Of a stretch of 37,527 bases of DNA, positions 13,791 to 21,996 are shown in pieces; within the stretch, counting starts at the first letter, position 1, and every line of letters begins with the position of its first letter. The DNA comes from Candidatus Cloacimonadota bacterium. GTDB taxonomy: Bacteria > Cloacimonadota > Cloacimonadia > Cloacimonadales > Cloacimonadaceae. The notes below the pieces were generated by a model. That model saw only the letters and a program-made list of their open reading frames with translations. It made no database searches and was not told the DNA's origin. A program made the translations under genes and the position numbers. The stretch covers positions 1 to 37,527 of the forward strand of contig JAJBAV010000028.1 in assembly GCA_020532085.1 (NCBI GenBank), given 5' to 3'.

Positions 13791-14240
13791 ATGGCAAACA
13801 GTAAAGCATTCCGCGAGAAAAAAGAAGCCGCTTTTGAAGCGTTCATGGGCGGCAAGACCAATCCCATCGAGCTGGCCGCGCTGGTGGGCTGCGCCCCCAA
13901 GACGACCAACAAGTGGATCAAAGAGGGCGCGTGGGACAGGATTGAGGGGGAAGAGCGCAGATTGAACCGCAAGATCTCGGTAGCCAGGAAGAAAGCGCTG
14001 TTGACGGCGTTGGAACAATACGCCAAGGATCCAAAAAACACGGCGCTGCAGAGCCTGGTGAGCATCCTGCGGGCAGAGCAGCGGCGGCAGGAGCCGGCCA
14101 AAGAGCTGAATGACTACATTATCAAGTTCCTTGATCATACCACAGATTACATGATCGAGCGTGAGCTGGGCGGGCTGTGCAAACAGTTTCAGGCCATCCT
14201 GATGGACCTGGCCGAATACCTGCGAAACCGTAATGGATAA
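13791..14240 (+). CDS. Terminase small subunit-like protein
   Basis: The 149-residue product has an N-terminal helix-turn-helix (KTNPIELAALVGCAPKTTNKWIKEGAWDRI), then a long basic helical segment and a helical tail. This is the layout of phage small terminase subunits that recognise the packaging site. It opens the late region, with the large subunit downstream at 16950. An adhesin cassette lies between them, which is unusual. Confidence 0.75.
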   Translation: MANSKAFREKKEAAFEAFMGGKTNPIELAALVGCAPKTTNKWIKEGAWDRIEGEERRLNRKISVARKKALLTALEQYAKDPKNTALQSLVSILRAEQRRQEPAKELNDYIIKFLDHTTDYMIERELGGLCKQFQAILMDLAEYLRNRNG

Positions 14241-14281
14241 TACACCCCCATGTCCCTCCTCATACCCCTCCGTCCGACCCC

Positions 14282-14310
14282 GGCCACGCCCAGAGCTATC
14301 TGGCGTGGCC
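14282..14310 (+). terminator. Hairpin after the small terminase gene
   Basis: GGCCACGCC (14283-14291 region) is inverted as GGCGTGGCC (ending at 14310), with an 11-nt loop. No long T-tract follows, only GCTTTATGAATTATAT, so it may be a weak terminator or an RNA-processing structure. Confidence 0.5.
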
Positions 14311-14352
14311 GCTTTATGAATTATATGAACAACAGAATAACAGAGGCTTGAA

Positions 14353-14664
14353 ATGGATGATTTGCTGATCAAGATATTGTTTGCGCTTTTTGGTCTATAC
14401 AGCGCCGCGATGACTTGGATATTCAAAAGCGTATATGGCGAACATAAGAGGCTGCAGAAAGAGCACGGCGATCTGCGCGAGAAGGTGGCCTCGATTCGGA
14501 ACCAGATGATGCTGGATTGGCAGGAGACGATGAACAAGCAATTCGACCATTATCTCGAACAGATCGACGCGAAGTTAGACGCCTGGTGGAATAAGATTGA
14601 GTGTAACCTGATGAATGAGGGGCGCCTCCCTCCTCGGCGTAATAAAAAAAACCCGGAGCAATAA
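14353..14664 (+). CDS. Membrane-anchored helical protein (possible holin-associated)
   Basis: The 103-residue product has one N-terminal transmembrane segment (DLLIKILFALFGLYSAAMTWIFKSVYG). A coiled-coil-like region (KRLQKEHGDLREKVASIRNQM...) and a basic tail follow. This shape is common for small phage proteins near lysis genes. No firm family. Confidence 0.55.
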   Translation: MDDLLIKILFALFGLYSAAMTWIFKSVYGEHKRLQKEHGDLREKVASIRNQMMLDWQETMNKQFDHYLEQIDAKLDAWWNKIECNLMNEGRLPPRRNKKNPEQ

Positions 14665-14994
14665 ATGCAGAAACCCGCCGTCATCACCGCCTTCACCGGC
14701 GACACCATCGACCTCCGGATATCGCTCTACGATTCCACCGGCTCACCCCTCGCCCTCACCACCCTGGGCCTCACCGTGCCCACCCTCTCCGTGGACGGGC
14801 TGGACGAACCGATAGCTGGCTCCGTCAGCGGCAATGTTGTCTCCCTCACTGTCCCCAAGGAAACAGCTTTGGAGGCTGGCACCCACCCCTTCTACGCCCA
14901 GATCGCCGATGCCGACGCAAACACCCTCTACACCATCGCCTACGGCCATCTCATCATTAAGGACCTCCCCGTGGTCACTTTTCCCACTCCATGA
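14665..14994 (+). CDS. Beta-rich virion protein, possible receptor-binding/baseplate accessory
   Basis: A 109-residue, Thr/Leu-rich product (AVITAFTGDTIDLRISLYDSTGSPLALTTLGLTV) with an alternating beta pattern resembling BppU/immunoglobulin-like N-terminal modules of tail accessory proteins. CGGAGC precedes the start. Codon use is C-ending and C-rich, unlike the flanking terminase genes but like the distal tail genes. Confidence 0.5.
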   Translation: MQKPAVITAFTGDTIDLRISLYDSTGSPLALTTLGLTVPTLSVDGLDEPIAGSVSGNVVSLTVPKETALEAGTHPFYAQIADADANTLYTIAYGHLIIKDLPVVTFPTP

Positions 14995-16280
14995 TCGTCA
15001 CTGCCCGTCTCCAGGCCCGCCTCCACGCCCAGCACCTCACCGCCCGGATCTCCCGCGTTCCCTCCTCCGCCGCCCTGGACACCGGCCTCCGCGCCACCCT
15101 CGACCCCCTCTCTGTGGACATCCCCCTGCCCCAGTGCGCCGTCCCGGTTATCTCTCTTTCCGCGGATAATCCCATTACCACCGACAGCCTTCACTCCATT
15201 ACCTGCGCGACCCTTGGCGCCGCTATCTATTACACTACCGACGGCTCGGATCCCAGCACCGAATCCACCCCTTACACAGTCCCCTTTGCCATACCCACCC
15301 CCGGCGCCCACCAGATCAAAGCCATCGCGGCGGCTGAAGGTTACACTACCTCCGCCATCGCCGCCTCGAGCGTTTTCACGGTCACCTTGGACACCAGCGG
15401 ATATCTCAGCGCTGTAACTGGTTCTGGCGCGCCTATCCCCGTTAAAACCCAGGGCGCCTATCATTATCTGATTTTCAATCAAAGCGGCACTCTCACGATC
15501 CATACGGCAACGGAAGTGGACTATCTCTTGGTTGCCGGAGGTGGGTCCGGCGGCGTGACTAATTTAGGTTCCGGAGCTGGCGGCGGCGGCGCGGGTGGGT
15601 GTAAGTATGTGCCTGCTGCCACCGACCTAACTGTTGGCGCGTACAACGTGGCTGTCGGCGCAGGTGGCGCCGGGATTGACGGCAGCGGTGACGGCGGTGT
15701 CGGCGGCGATTCCGTGATAAATGAATATTTTACCCCTTTAGTAGATATAAACAAAACGCTGGGAGGTGGCAAAGGTCTGTATAACGGGGCCACGGCCACG
15801 GCGACAGGCGGTTCTGGTGGGGGGAACAGACACATCATTACTGCTTCTCCTTTGGGAAACGCCGGACAAGGCCACAACGGCGGTGGCGGGTATGCCAGTG
15901 GATCCAACCGCCAGGGCGGCGGAGGCGGCGGCAAAGGCAACGACGATAATCCGGCTGTCGATGGCGGCAATGGCGTAGGGCTTTCGGGCACCTCCACCGA
16001 CGGCGGTAATGGTGGCAGCGGCATTGACATGAACACCCGTTTTGGCCTCACCAACGGCGTGATAGACGATGTTGTGATTGGCGCGGCTGGCTGGTTTGCT
16101 GGCGGCGGTGGCGGCAGCGCTACCTCGACCCGACCCGACGGCATCGGCCACAGCGGCGGCACCAACGGCCGCAGTGGACTCAGCGCCCTGGCCAATACAG
16201 GATCCGGCTCCGGCGGCAACGAAGTCGCTGCCTCCGGCAACGGCGCGAATGGCGTGTTTATCATCCGCTGGGCGGCATAA
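14991..16280 (+). CDS. Glycine-rich tail fibre / adhesin with chitobiase-like C-terminal (CHB_HEX_C) domain
   Basis: The 429-residue product overlaps the previous stop (ATGA). Residues about 48-130 contain PVISLSADNPITTDSLHSITC...IYYTTDGSDPSTESTPYTVPFAIP...IKAIAAAEGYTTS. This is the FN3-like CHB_HEX_C module found in surface and phage adhesins. From about 175, VDYLLVAGGGSGGV...GAGGGGAGGCKYV opens a long Gly-rich domain of the type ending phage tail fibres, closing with NGVFIIRWAA. It probably binds the host surface. Gly-rich repeats are prone to variation. Confidence 0.8.
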   Translation: MIVTARLQARLHAQHLTARISRVPSSAALDTGLRATLDPLSVDIPLPQCAVPVISLSADNPITTDSLHSITCATLGAAIYYTTDGSDPSTESTPYTVPFAIPTPGAHQIKAIAAAEGYTTSAIAASSVFTVTLDTSGYLSAVTGSGAPIPVKTQGAYHYLIFNQSGTLTIHTATEVDYLLVAGGGSGGVTNLGSGAGGGGAGGCKYVPAATDLTVGAYNVAVGAGGAGIDGSGDGGVGGDSVINEYFTPLVDINKTLGGGKGLYNGATATATGGSGGGNRHIITASPLGNAGQGHNGGGGYASGSNRQGGGGGGKGNDDNPAVDGGNGVGLSGTSTDGGNGGSGIDMNTRFGLTNGVIDDVVIGAAGWFAGGGGGSATSTRPDGIGHSGGTNGRSGLSALANTGSGSGGNEVAASGNGANGVFIIRWAA

Positions 16281-16492
16281 TGGACAGCTACCGGCACTGT
16301 GCCGAACTCAACGAGGCCAACGTGGTGATCAACATCATCTGCTGCGACAACGTCGCCTGGGCCAACTCTCGCCTGGGCGGCACCTGGATCGCCGTAAACA
16401 CATCCTCCTGCGGCATCGGCTGGACCTGGTCCGGCTCCGAATTTATCCCGCCTTCTGATCCCGAGGAGCCCCAGGAGCCCCCATGGGATTAA
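16280..16492 (+). CDS. Small tail-fibre accessory protein
   Basis: The 70-residue product overlaps the adhesin stop (TAATG). It matches a common short phage tail domain: NVVINIICCDNVAWANSRLGGTWIAV...GIGWTWSGSEFIPP. Such domains are often at the end of tail fibres or as a separate partner. The Pro-rich tail (DPEEPQEPPWD) is typical. Confidence 0.65.
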   Translation: MDSYRHCAELNEANVVINIICCDNVAWANSRLGGTWIAVNTSSCGIGWTWSGSEFIPPSDPEEPQEPPWD

Positions 16493-16611
16493 CCCCTCCG
16501 CCCCCGCTCCGCCCCCTTCACCAGTCGTCATCCCCGCGTAAACTGGGATACAGTCCCTACACCTACCCCCATCTTACCTCACACCAATTTATCGACAATA
16601 AGGAGAACACC

Positions 16612-16920
16612 ATGAAACAACGCCTCGCCAACCAATGGAAGCATCTGCTCGGCTTCTGGATCGTCGCCACGGTCTGCGGATTCCTGCACTGGCTCATCCT
16701 CAAAGCCGACCCCAAAGCCCAGATGTACCTCTGGTGGTTCGGTGTCTGGGCCATCTTCATCTTCGCCCTGAATATCGAACGCAACCAGTTTATCCTCTCC
16801 GGCCTTTCCCTGCGCGAATACCTCCGCCGCAAATGGCTCGACACCCTCCTGGACTTCATCTGCTCCCTGGCCGGAGGCATCCTCGGCCTTCTCCCCTGGT
16901 GGTACTGGAGCGGATTCTGA
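16612..16920 (+). CDS. Polytopic small membrane protein (possible holin)
   Basis: The start at 16612 has AAGGAG upstream. The 102-residue product has three hydrophobic segments (LLGFWIVATVCGFLHWLIL; YLWWFGVWAIFIFALNI; FICSLAGGILGLLPWWYW) and basic loops. Size and topology fit a holin. It closes the adhesin cassette just before the large terminase. No motif confirms it. Confidence 0.6.
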   Translation: MKQRLANQWKHLLGFWIVATVCGFLHWLILKADPKAQMYLWWFGVWAIFIFALNIERNQFILSGLSLREYLRRKWLDTLLDFICSLAGGILGLLPWWYWSGF

Positions 16921-16949
16921 ACCCGATCATGAACCCAATGGCGTAAATC

Positions 16950-18500
16950 ATGCCTAAATTCATACAGCGCCAACACAAGGCCCTGGCCGAGATCGCGGCC
17001 AAGACCGAGCACATCAAGCCGTTTCGGCAGGATAGCCCAGCGCTGCGTGACGAACGCATTGAGAGGGCCACCGGCGAGGGCTGGGCGGCCTTCAGTTATT
17101 TCTGTGAGACCTACTTTCCACATGTGTTTACCAAGCCCTGGTGCAGCTTCCACAAGGAGATGTTCGAGCATACGCACGGATTTGTCGGGGTGATCGGGAT
17201 CACGGGATTCCGCGGTCTGGGCAAGACGGTGCTGATAGGCGTGGTTTACCCGATCTGGATGATCATCAAGGGCGAACGCTATGTGATCCACACGGCTGCC
17301 GACCTTGATCTGGCTGTTGAGCGGAGCGCTTTTACTTTGCACGAATTGCAGAACAATCGGCGGTTGCTGACGGATTGGCCTGATCTGACGCCGACAGAGA
17401 CGGAGAAGGAAGACTATTACCTCAAGAACAAGGCGAGGATCAGGGCCAGGAGCATCAAGCAGAGCCACCGGGGGACGATCAACCCAAGGACAGCGATGCG
17501 CCCCGGCTTGATCGTGTGTGACGACATCGACAAAGACGAGAACATGGGAAACCAGAGCATAGGGCGCCGGAAGATGGAGAAGATCACCCAGGAACTGGCA
17601 GGCGCCCTGGACCCGGCGGAACCGGGCGCGGTGATCTGGCTGGGCAACCTGGTACACCCCAACTACGCGATATGTCAATTTGAGGCGCTCATATCAGGCG
17701 ATATTCGGGCCGATCACCCGGAAATGGACTTGGGGCACCAAACCGCGTTAAAAACTCCACAGCGGGCAATTCTGCGCTATTCATTGGAAGATTCGCGGGG
17801 GCGCAGCCACTGGGAAGAGCAATATCCGAGTGAAAGCCTGGCCGAGCTGCGACAGAAATTCGGGCACACGGGCTACCAGCGGGAGATGCTGGGGCAGCCC
17901 GTGATTGAGGGGAACATCTTCAAAAACGATTGGTTCACGCGGTGGCGCCGGCTGCCGGAGCCGCGGAAGATGAAGCGGGTGTGGCTGTACGCGGATCCAG
18001 CCTGGGGCGAGAAGGGCTGTTATAAGGCCGTGATCTCCATAGGTTACGACGGGGAGAGGTTTTATATATTACATGCATGGGTGCGGCAGACGGAGAACAC
18101 GAAGTTTTTCAAGTACTACTACGACGCGTATCAGGAGCTGGACCGGATATACAGGGTGAAGGCGCGGGCGGCATGTGAGACCACCTTTGGCCAGGGCAGG
18201 ATCCTGGCTGATTTTGACCGCTGGGCGACGGACAACCATCTGCCTCCGATCAGCCACCGGATCAAGCGGATAGACAACAAGGAAAACAAGAATCTGCGCA
18301 TCGAGAGGACGGAGACGATCATCGAGACGGCGAAGGTGTTGTTCCCGGAGGGGCAGGACACGCCGACCCTGATCAGCCAGTACCTTACGTATCCGGATGG
18401 ATATTTGGATGGTCCGGACGCGTTGGCCGGATGCCTGGAGCGGTTCCGCGAATATGACATTGGGCGCAACCGGGTGAAGGTGCGGAGGATGAGCTGGTGA
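16950..18500 (+). CDS. Terminase large subunit
   Basis: The 516-residue product has an N-terminal packaging ATPase with Walker A GFRGLGKT (residues 86-93) and Walker B LIVCDD (D191, D192). A C-terminal RNase H-fold nuclease begins at VWLYADPAWG (D349 as metal ligand). Downstream acidic residues lie in ACETTFGQG and GPDALAG. It cuts concatemeric or integrated DNA and drives it into the head. The ribosome site is weak; an upstream coupling is not seen. Confidence 0.9.
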   Translation: MPKFIQRQHKALAEIAAKTEHIKPFRQDSPALRDERIERATGEGWAAFSYFCETYFPHVFTKPWCSFHKEMFEHTHGFVGVIGITGFRGLGKTVLIGVVYPIWMIIKGERYVIHTAADLDLAVERSAFTLHELQNNRRLLTDWPDLTPTETEKEDYYLKNKARIRARSIKQSHRGTINPRTAMRPGLIVCDDIDKDENMGNQSIGRRKMEKITQELAGALDPAEPGAVIWLGNLVHPNYAICQFEALISGDIRADHPEMDLGHQTALKTPQRAILRYSLEDSRGRSHWEEQYPSESLAELRQKFGHTGYQREMLGQPVIEGNIFKNDWFTRWRRLPEPRKMKRVWLYADPAWGEKGCYKAVISIGYDGERFYILHAWVRQTENTKFFKYYYDAYQELDRIYRVKARAACETTFGQGRILADFDRWATDNHLPPISHRIKRIDNKENKNLRIERTETIIETAKVLFPEGQDTPTLISQYLTYPDGYLDGPDALAGCLERFREYDIGRNRVKVRRMSW

Positions 18501-19375
18501 ACTACTTTGACAGCCTGATGCTGGAGTATTACCGGGTGCTGAACAACGCCTGGAAGAAGGAGCTGAGGGAGAGCGCGCTGATGGCGATCTCGATGCTGGC
18601 TGAGCTGCCGGCGGCGGAGCGGGTGGACCAGGCGCGGGTGAACGCGCTGATGGACGTGATCAACCAGAACCTTGGCAACGACTTCATGATGGCCGTGAGC
18701 CAGGAGACCAAGGCATACGTGGAGCGCAGCCTGCGACTGGGCCTGCAGGACGTGAAGACGAGCGCCCAGGAGCGGATCGGGATTGGCCTGTGGGGGATAG
18801 CGGACCAGAAGCTGGCCGCGCAGATCCAGAACCAGAACCTGTTTTGGATCGGGCAGCATTTTGGGGCGGACATCAGCCAGGACTTCAGGGACACGCTGAC
18901 CAAGGCCATCGAGCAGGGCTATACCAAGGACATGCTGGCCAACGCGCTGCGTGACCAGTTCAACGATCTGGGCCAGAAGGGAGATCTGTACTGGCAGGGC
19001 CTGGCAGAACACACGGCGCTGCGGATCCGTGAGTTTGGGCGGCTATCCGGATATGAAAAAGCTGGGGTGAAATACTACCGGCTGGTCAATCCGATGGATG
19101 ACCGCACCAGTGAGATCTGCTGGGCGCTGGTGAGCCAAAACAAGCTTTATCCGCTGGACGTGGCTTTGGAGGTGAGGGACAATCTGATGGAGATCGACGT
19201 GAACGCAGAAGGCCTGGAGGAAGCGCGGGAGCGGATCAAGGCGGTGGCACCATGGGTGAAGCCGAGCCAGATCGAGAGGGACAGGGAGGGCAATCCCACA
19301 GGCGTGAGCGGAGCGTACACGCCATTTCCGCCGTTTCACTGGAAATGCCGGACAGAAACGGAGATTGTGGAGTGA
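18497..19375 (+). CDS. Mu gpF-like head morphogenesis protein
   Basis: A GTG start overlaps the terminase stop. The C-terminal part of the 292-residue product reads YYRLVNPMDDRTSEICWAL...FPPFHWKCRTETEI, the signature of the Mu gpF / SPP1 gp7 family. These minor head proteins sit on or near the portal and aid ejection and assembly. The N-terminal part is helical. The family pattern D.RT...C......P.FHP.CR is present with W-K in place of the usual P-N. Confidence 0.85.
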   Translation: MNYFDSLMLEYYRVLNNAWKKELRESALMAISMLAELPAAERVDQARVNALMDVINQNLGNDFMMAVSQETKAYVERSLRLGLQDVKTSAQERIGIGLWGIADQKLAAQIQNQNLFWIGQHFGADISQDFRDTLTKAIEQGYTKDMLANALRDQFNDLGQKGDLYWQGLAEHTALRIREFGRLSGYEKAGVKYYRLVNPMDDRTSEICWALVSQNKLYPLDVALEVRDNLMEIDVNAEGLEEARERIKAVAPWVKPSQIERDREGNPTGVSGAYTPFPPFHWKCRTETEIVE

Positions 19376-19377
19376 GC

Positions 19378-19417
19378 GTGAAAAAAGTGTGGCAGGAGTG
19401 GGCAGGAGGATTTGACG
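19378..19417 (+). repeat. Dispersed 40-bp repeat, copy C
   Basis: Near-identical to 13721-13761 with one A fewer in the A-tract. It begins at the stop codon region of the gpF-like gene. It is followed 30 bp later by ATGGAGCCATG, as in copy B. It precedes the head-completion genes and could be a second late promoter. Confidence 0.6.
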
Positions 19418-19469
19418 CGAAGGCGTGGCCGCGGAGGAATGGAGCCATGAACAGCCAAGAGGTAACCAT

Positions 19470-19925
19470 ATGAGCGCGATCCCAATCGACGGACCCGAGC
19501 TGGTGACGATATTGAATCTGCCGGCAGACCTGTCCCGGAACCCAATATGGGGCGAGCACGCGGGCCTGGTGCTGGCCGAACTGGCTGAGCTGCTGGATGA
19601 GGACACCTACGCGGACGCGGTGGGCGACATGGCAGCCGAAGACGAAGGATACCAGGCGATCAGGGTGGCATACGCGTTTATGATGCTGAGAAGCGCGCTG
19701 GAATTTTTGAATTTGAAGACGGTGGGCGAGGGGATAGTCAAGGTTGTGGGCATGGACGCGGCGACTACCGAGCTGCTCACTGGCGGTGAGATTGACGCTT
19801 TCAAGGACAGGCTGGAACTGCGGGTGCTGAAGCAGCTGCGCACGTGGCTGAGCGCGGCGGGGCTGGAACGCCTGGACGAACTGAAGCCGCGGCAGGCGCG
19901 GATTATCCGCATAGGTGTGATCTGA
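19470..19925 (+). CDS. Head-completion / adaptor-region protein
   Basis: The start at 19470 has AAGAGG upstream. The 151-residue acidic helical product (AGLVLAELAELLDEDTYADAV...) sits between the gpF-like gene and an HK97 gp10-like gene, where Mu-like phages carry gp36-type adaptor proteins. No motif confirms the assignment. It overlaps the next gene by 1 base. Confidence 0.6.
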   Translation: MSAIPIDGPELVTILNLPADLSRNPIWGEHAGLVLAELAELLDEDTYADAVGDMAAEDEGYQAIRVAYAFMMLRSALEFLNLKTVGEGIVKVVGMDAATTELLTGGEIDAFKDRLELRVLKQLRTWLSAAGLERLDELKPRQARIIRIGVI

Positions 19926-20401
19926 TGCCCGATACGGACGAGATCATGCGCTCTATTTACCATGCGATCCTGGACGCTTTGGAAAGCAAACTGCACCTTT
20001 TAGGCGGCGTGATAGACCGGGATGCCCGGCGCGAGATTTTGAAACAGAAGATATACGACAAGGGCGATTTTTATCGCAACGCTGGTTACGTTGTTACAGT
20101 CCAGAATGACGGCATGACGCTGCAGGTTGGTTCCAACGTGGCTCACGAGCCCTATGTGCTGGGCGGCAAAGTGCCAAGCTGGACGCCTATAGCCCCATTG
20201 ATCGCCTGGGTTGAGCGCAAGAACCTGTCCTGGGCAGACAAGGCCACCGGCAAGGCGCTATCGGCTGTGCAGATGGCATACATGATCCGCGGCAAGATAA
20301 GGCGCGAGGGGATCCCGGCACGCAACGTATACCAGGAAGTGATCAACAACCGGGAGCAGTGGATATATCAGCAGCTAAACAGCATTGAGGTAAGATTGTG
20401 A
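19925..20401 (+). CDS. HK97 gp10-like neck / tail-completion protein
   Basis: The 158-residue product from ATG 19925 has a central GYVVTVQNDGMTLQVGSNVAHEPYVLGGKVPSWTPIAPLIAWVERKNL segment. This pattern occurs in phage virion morphogenesis and gp10-like proteins (V.VGSN..YA...E.GT). It probably helps join head to tail. Confidence 0.65.
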   Translation: MPDTDEIMRSIYHAILDALESKLHLLGGVIDRDARREILKQKIYDKGDFYRNAGYVVTVQNDGMTLQVGSNVAHEPYVLGGKVPSWTPIAPLIAWVERKNLSWADKATGKALSAVQMAYMIRGKIRREGIPARNVYQEVINNREQWIYQQLNSIEVRL

Positions 20402-20799
20402 CCCCGAACGAAAAGATGATTTATCAGCGCGAAGCGATCCGGCAGGCTCTCGCGACCGCCGGCCTGGCGACAGTGCTGTATAACAAAGACGACATTCCGA
20501 AGGAACTGCCCGCGGCGATAGTTATCTTGCGAGACGAGACAGGCAAGAACGGAACGGCCAGACGCTTTACCGACACGGATCTTAATTGGATCGTTTACCT
20601 GATCGTGAACGCCCAGGGAGTGAGCGACCCGGACGCCGAGATATACCGGCTTAAAGAGTCTTTTCGCGCAAGTTACCTTGAAAAGTTGGGCAGGGACCTG
20701 CCCAGGGTGGAATATTACACCAGCCGGATCGACGGCGCTCGCCTGGTGCGCGTGGCCATGATCGAGCTGCTGCGGAGCGGCACGGGGGCGGGAGCATGA
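20398..20799 (+). CDS. Tail-completion-type protein
   Basis: A GTG start overlaps the previous stop. The 133-residue product has a mixed alpha/beta pattern (YNKDDIPKELPAAIVILRDETGKNGTARRFTDTDLNWIVYLIVNAQG) like minor tail or tail terminator proteins. The position between gp10-like and portal supports a head-tail connector role. No specific family. Confidence 0.55.
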   Translation: MTPNEKMIYQREAIRQALATAGLATVLYNKDDIPKELPAAIVILRDETGKNGTARRFTDTDLNWIVYLIVNAQGVSDPDAEIYRLKESFRASYLEKLGRDLPRVEYYTSRIDGARLVRVAMIELLRSGTGAGA

Positions 20800-21983
20800 A
20801 GATTATCCGTTTGGCCGGACAACGCCTGGCCATCAGCACCGCCGCTGATCTGCTGGAGCGCAAGTATCGCAACGAGCAGCCAGATCTGAGCAAGTGCCAG
20901 CGGGTGGGCAAGCAGATCGTCAGCAAGGCCGCGGAGGCCAAGAAGACGGTGGCGAGCCCCTACAGCATGAGTAAGCTACTGGACCTCTTGGACACAGACG
21001 AGTATCACAGCGGCTGCATTGACGCGCTGACGATGGCCACGGTGATGCAGTGCGACGTGAGCGACAGCCGGATTAATGGCTGGCTGGCCAACGCGCAGTT
21101 CCCCGGCTGCGAGACATTCGCCTCGATTTTGGGCGAGCTGGTGAAGTTCTATCTGGCTTGCGGCAACGGTTTTTTAGCCAAGATGCGCAACACGGGTGGC
21201 GACTGGGTGGGCCTGGAACGCCTGTTGCCCTCTGAAATGCAGATTGTGGAGAACTATGATGAGTTCGGCTTTTTCAAACCCAATTACATCCAGGTGAAGA
21301 ACAACAAGAAGAAAGACTTTGCCTACGGCGACATCATCCACATGAAGAAGGGCACTCACAAGAGCGAGGCTTGGGGCCTGGCCGGCCTGCCCATCGCCAT
21401 GAATATCGAGATACTGGGGGAGATCAAGACCTTTGATTACAATAACTTCCTGAACGGCCTGATGATCGACTATTTCGTGATCGTGGAAGGCGGCACCCTG
21501 CGCGACGGCACCGTTACCGACGATGACGGCAACGAAGTGGAGACTGACGCCTACAGCGAGATCGAACGGGTGCTGGGCGAGGTGAAGGGCAATGCCAAGA
21601 GCCACAGCACCGTTTTGATCGAGAGCGAGAACAAAGACGTGAAGATCAGGCTGGAGCCGCTGCGGCAGCAGGACCGCGAGGGCGGGTTCATCACGTTGAA
21701 GAAAGACCTGAGAGAAGGAATCTTCGCCTATCACCGGGTACCGGCGCGGGTTGTCTCGCAGCTCATTCCCGGCCAACTCGGCGGTGATAACACGAGCGAC
21801 ATGCAGATGTTCTATTCATTTGTTGTGAAGCCTTTGCAGCAGCGGCTGGCGGGGCTGATCGCGAGTGAGTTCAAATATGAGTATGGATGGCAGACCGAGC
21901 CGGGCGCCTTTGATTTCGGCGATCTGACACAGGAACTGCAAACAACTGATGAGAGGCTCTTTAGCGGCCTCCGCAACAACTAA
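20796..21983 (+). CDS. Portal protein (PBSX/HK97-like)
   Basis: The 395-residue product has the fold-typical sequence of small portal proteins: SPYSMSKLLDLLDTDEYHSGCIDALTMAT near the N-terminus, FYLACGNGFLAKMRNTGGDWVGLERLLPSEMQIV in the wing, then GDIIHMKKGTHKSEAWGLAGLPIAMN and IPGQLGGDNTS in the clip and crown. It forms the DNA channel of the head. Its location after the head-completion genes, not right after the large terminase, is atypical. Confidence 0.88.
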   Translation: MKIIRLAGQRLAISTAADLLERKYRNEQPDLSKCQRVGKQIVSKAAEAKKTVASPYSMSKLLDLLDTDEYHSGCIDALTMATVMQCDVSDSRINGWLANAQFPGCETFASILGELVKFYLACGNGFLAKMRNTGGDWVGLERLLPSEMQIVENYDEFGFFKPNYIQVKNNKKKDFAYGDIIHMKKGTHKSEAWGLAGLPIAMNIEILGEIKTFDYNNFLNGLMIDYFVIVEGGTLRDGTVTDDDGNEVETDAYSEIERVLGEVKGNAKSHSTVLIESENKDVKIRLEPLRQQDREGGFITLKKDLREGIFAYHRVPARVVSQLIPGQLGGDNTSDMQMFYSFVVKPLQQRLAGLIASEFKYEYGWQTEPGAFDFGDLTQELQTTDERLFSGLRNN

Positions 21984-21996
21984 AAAGGAGCAAGAG

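Noticed and set aside
16563-17678. 371-residue minus-strand frame
   Set aside because: It is antisense to the membrane protein and the large terminase, which carry recognisable motifs.
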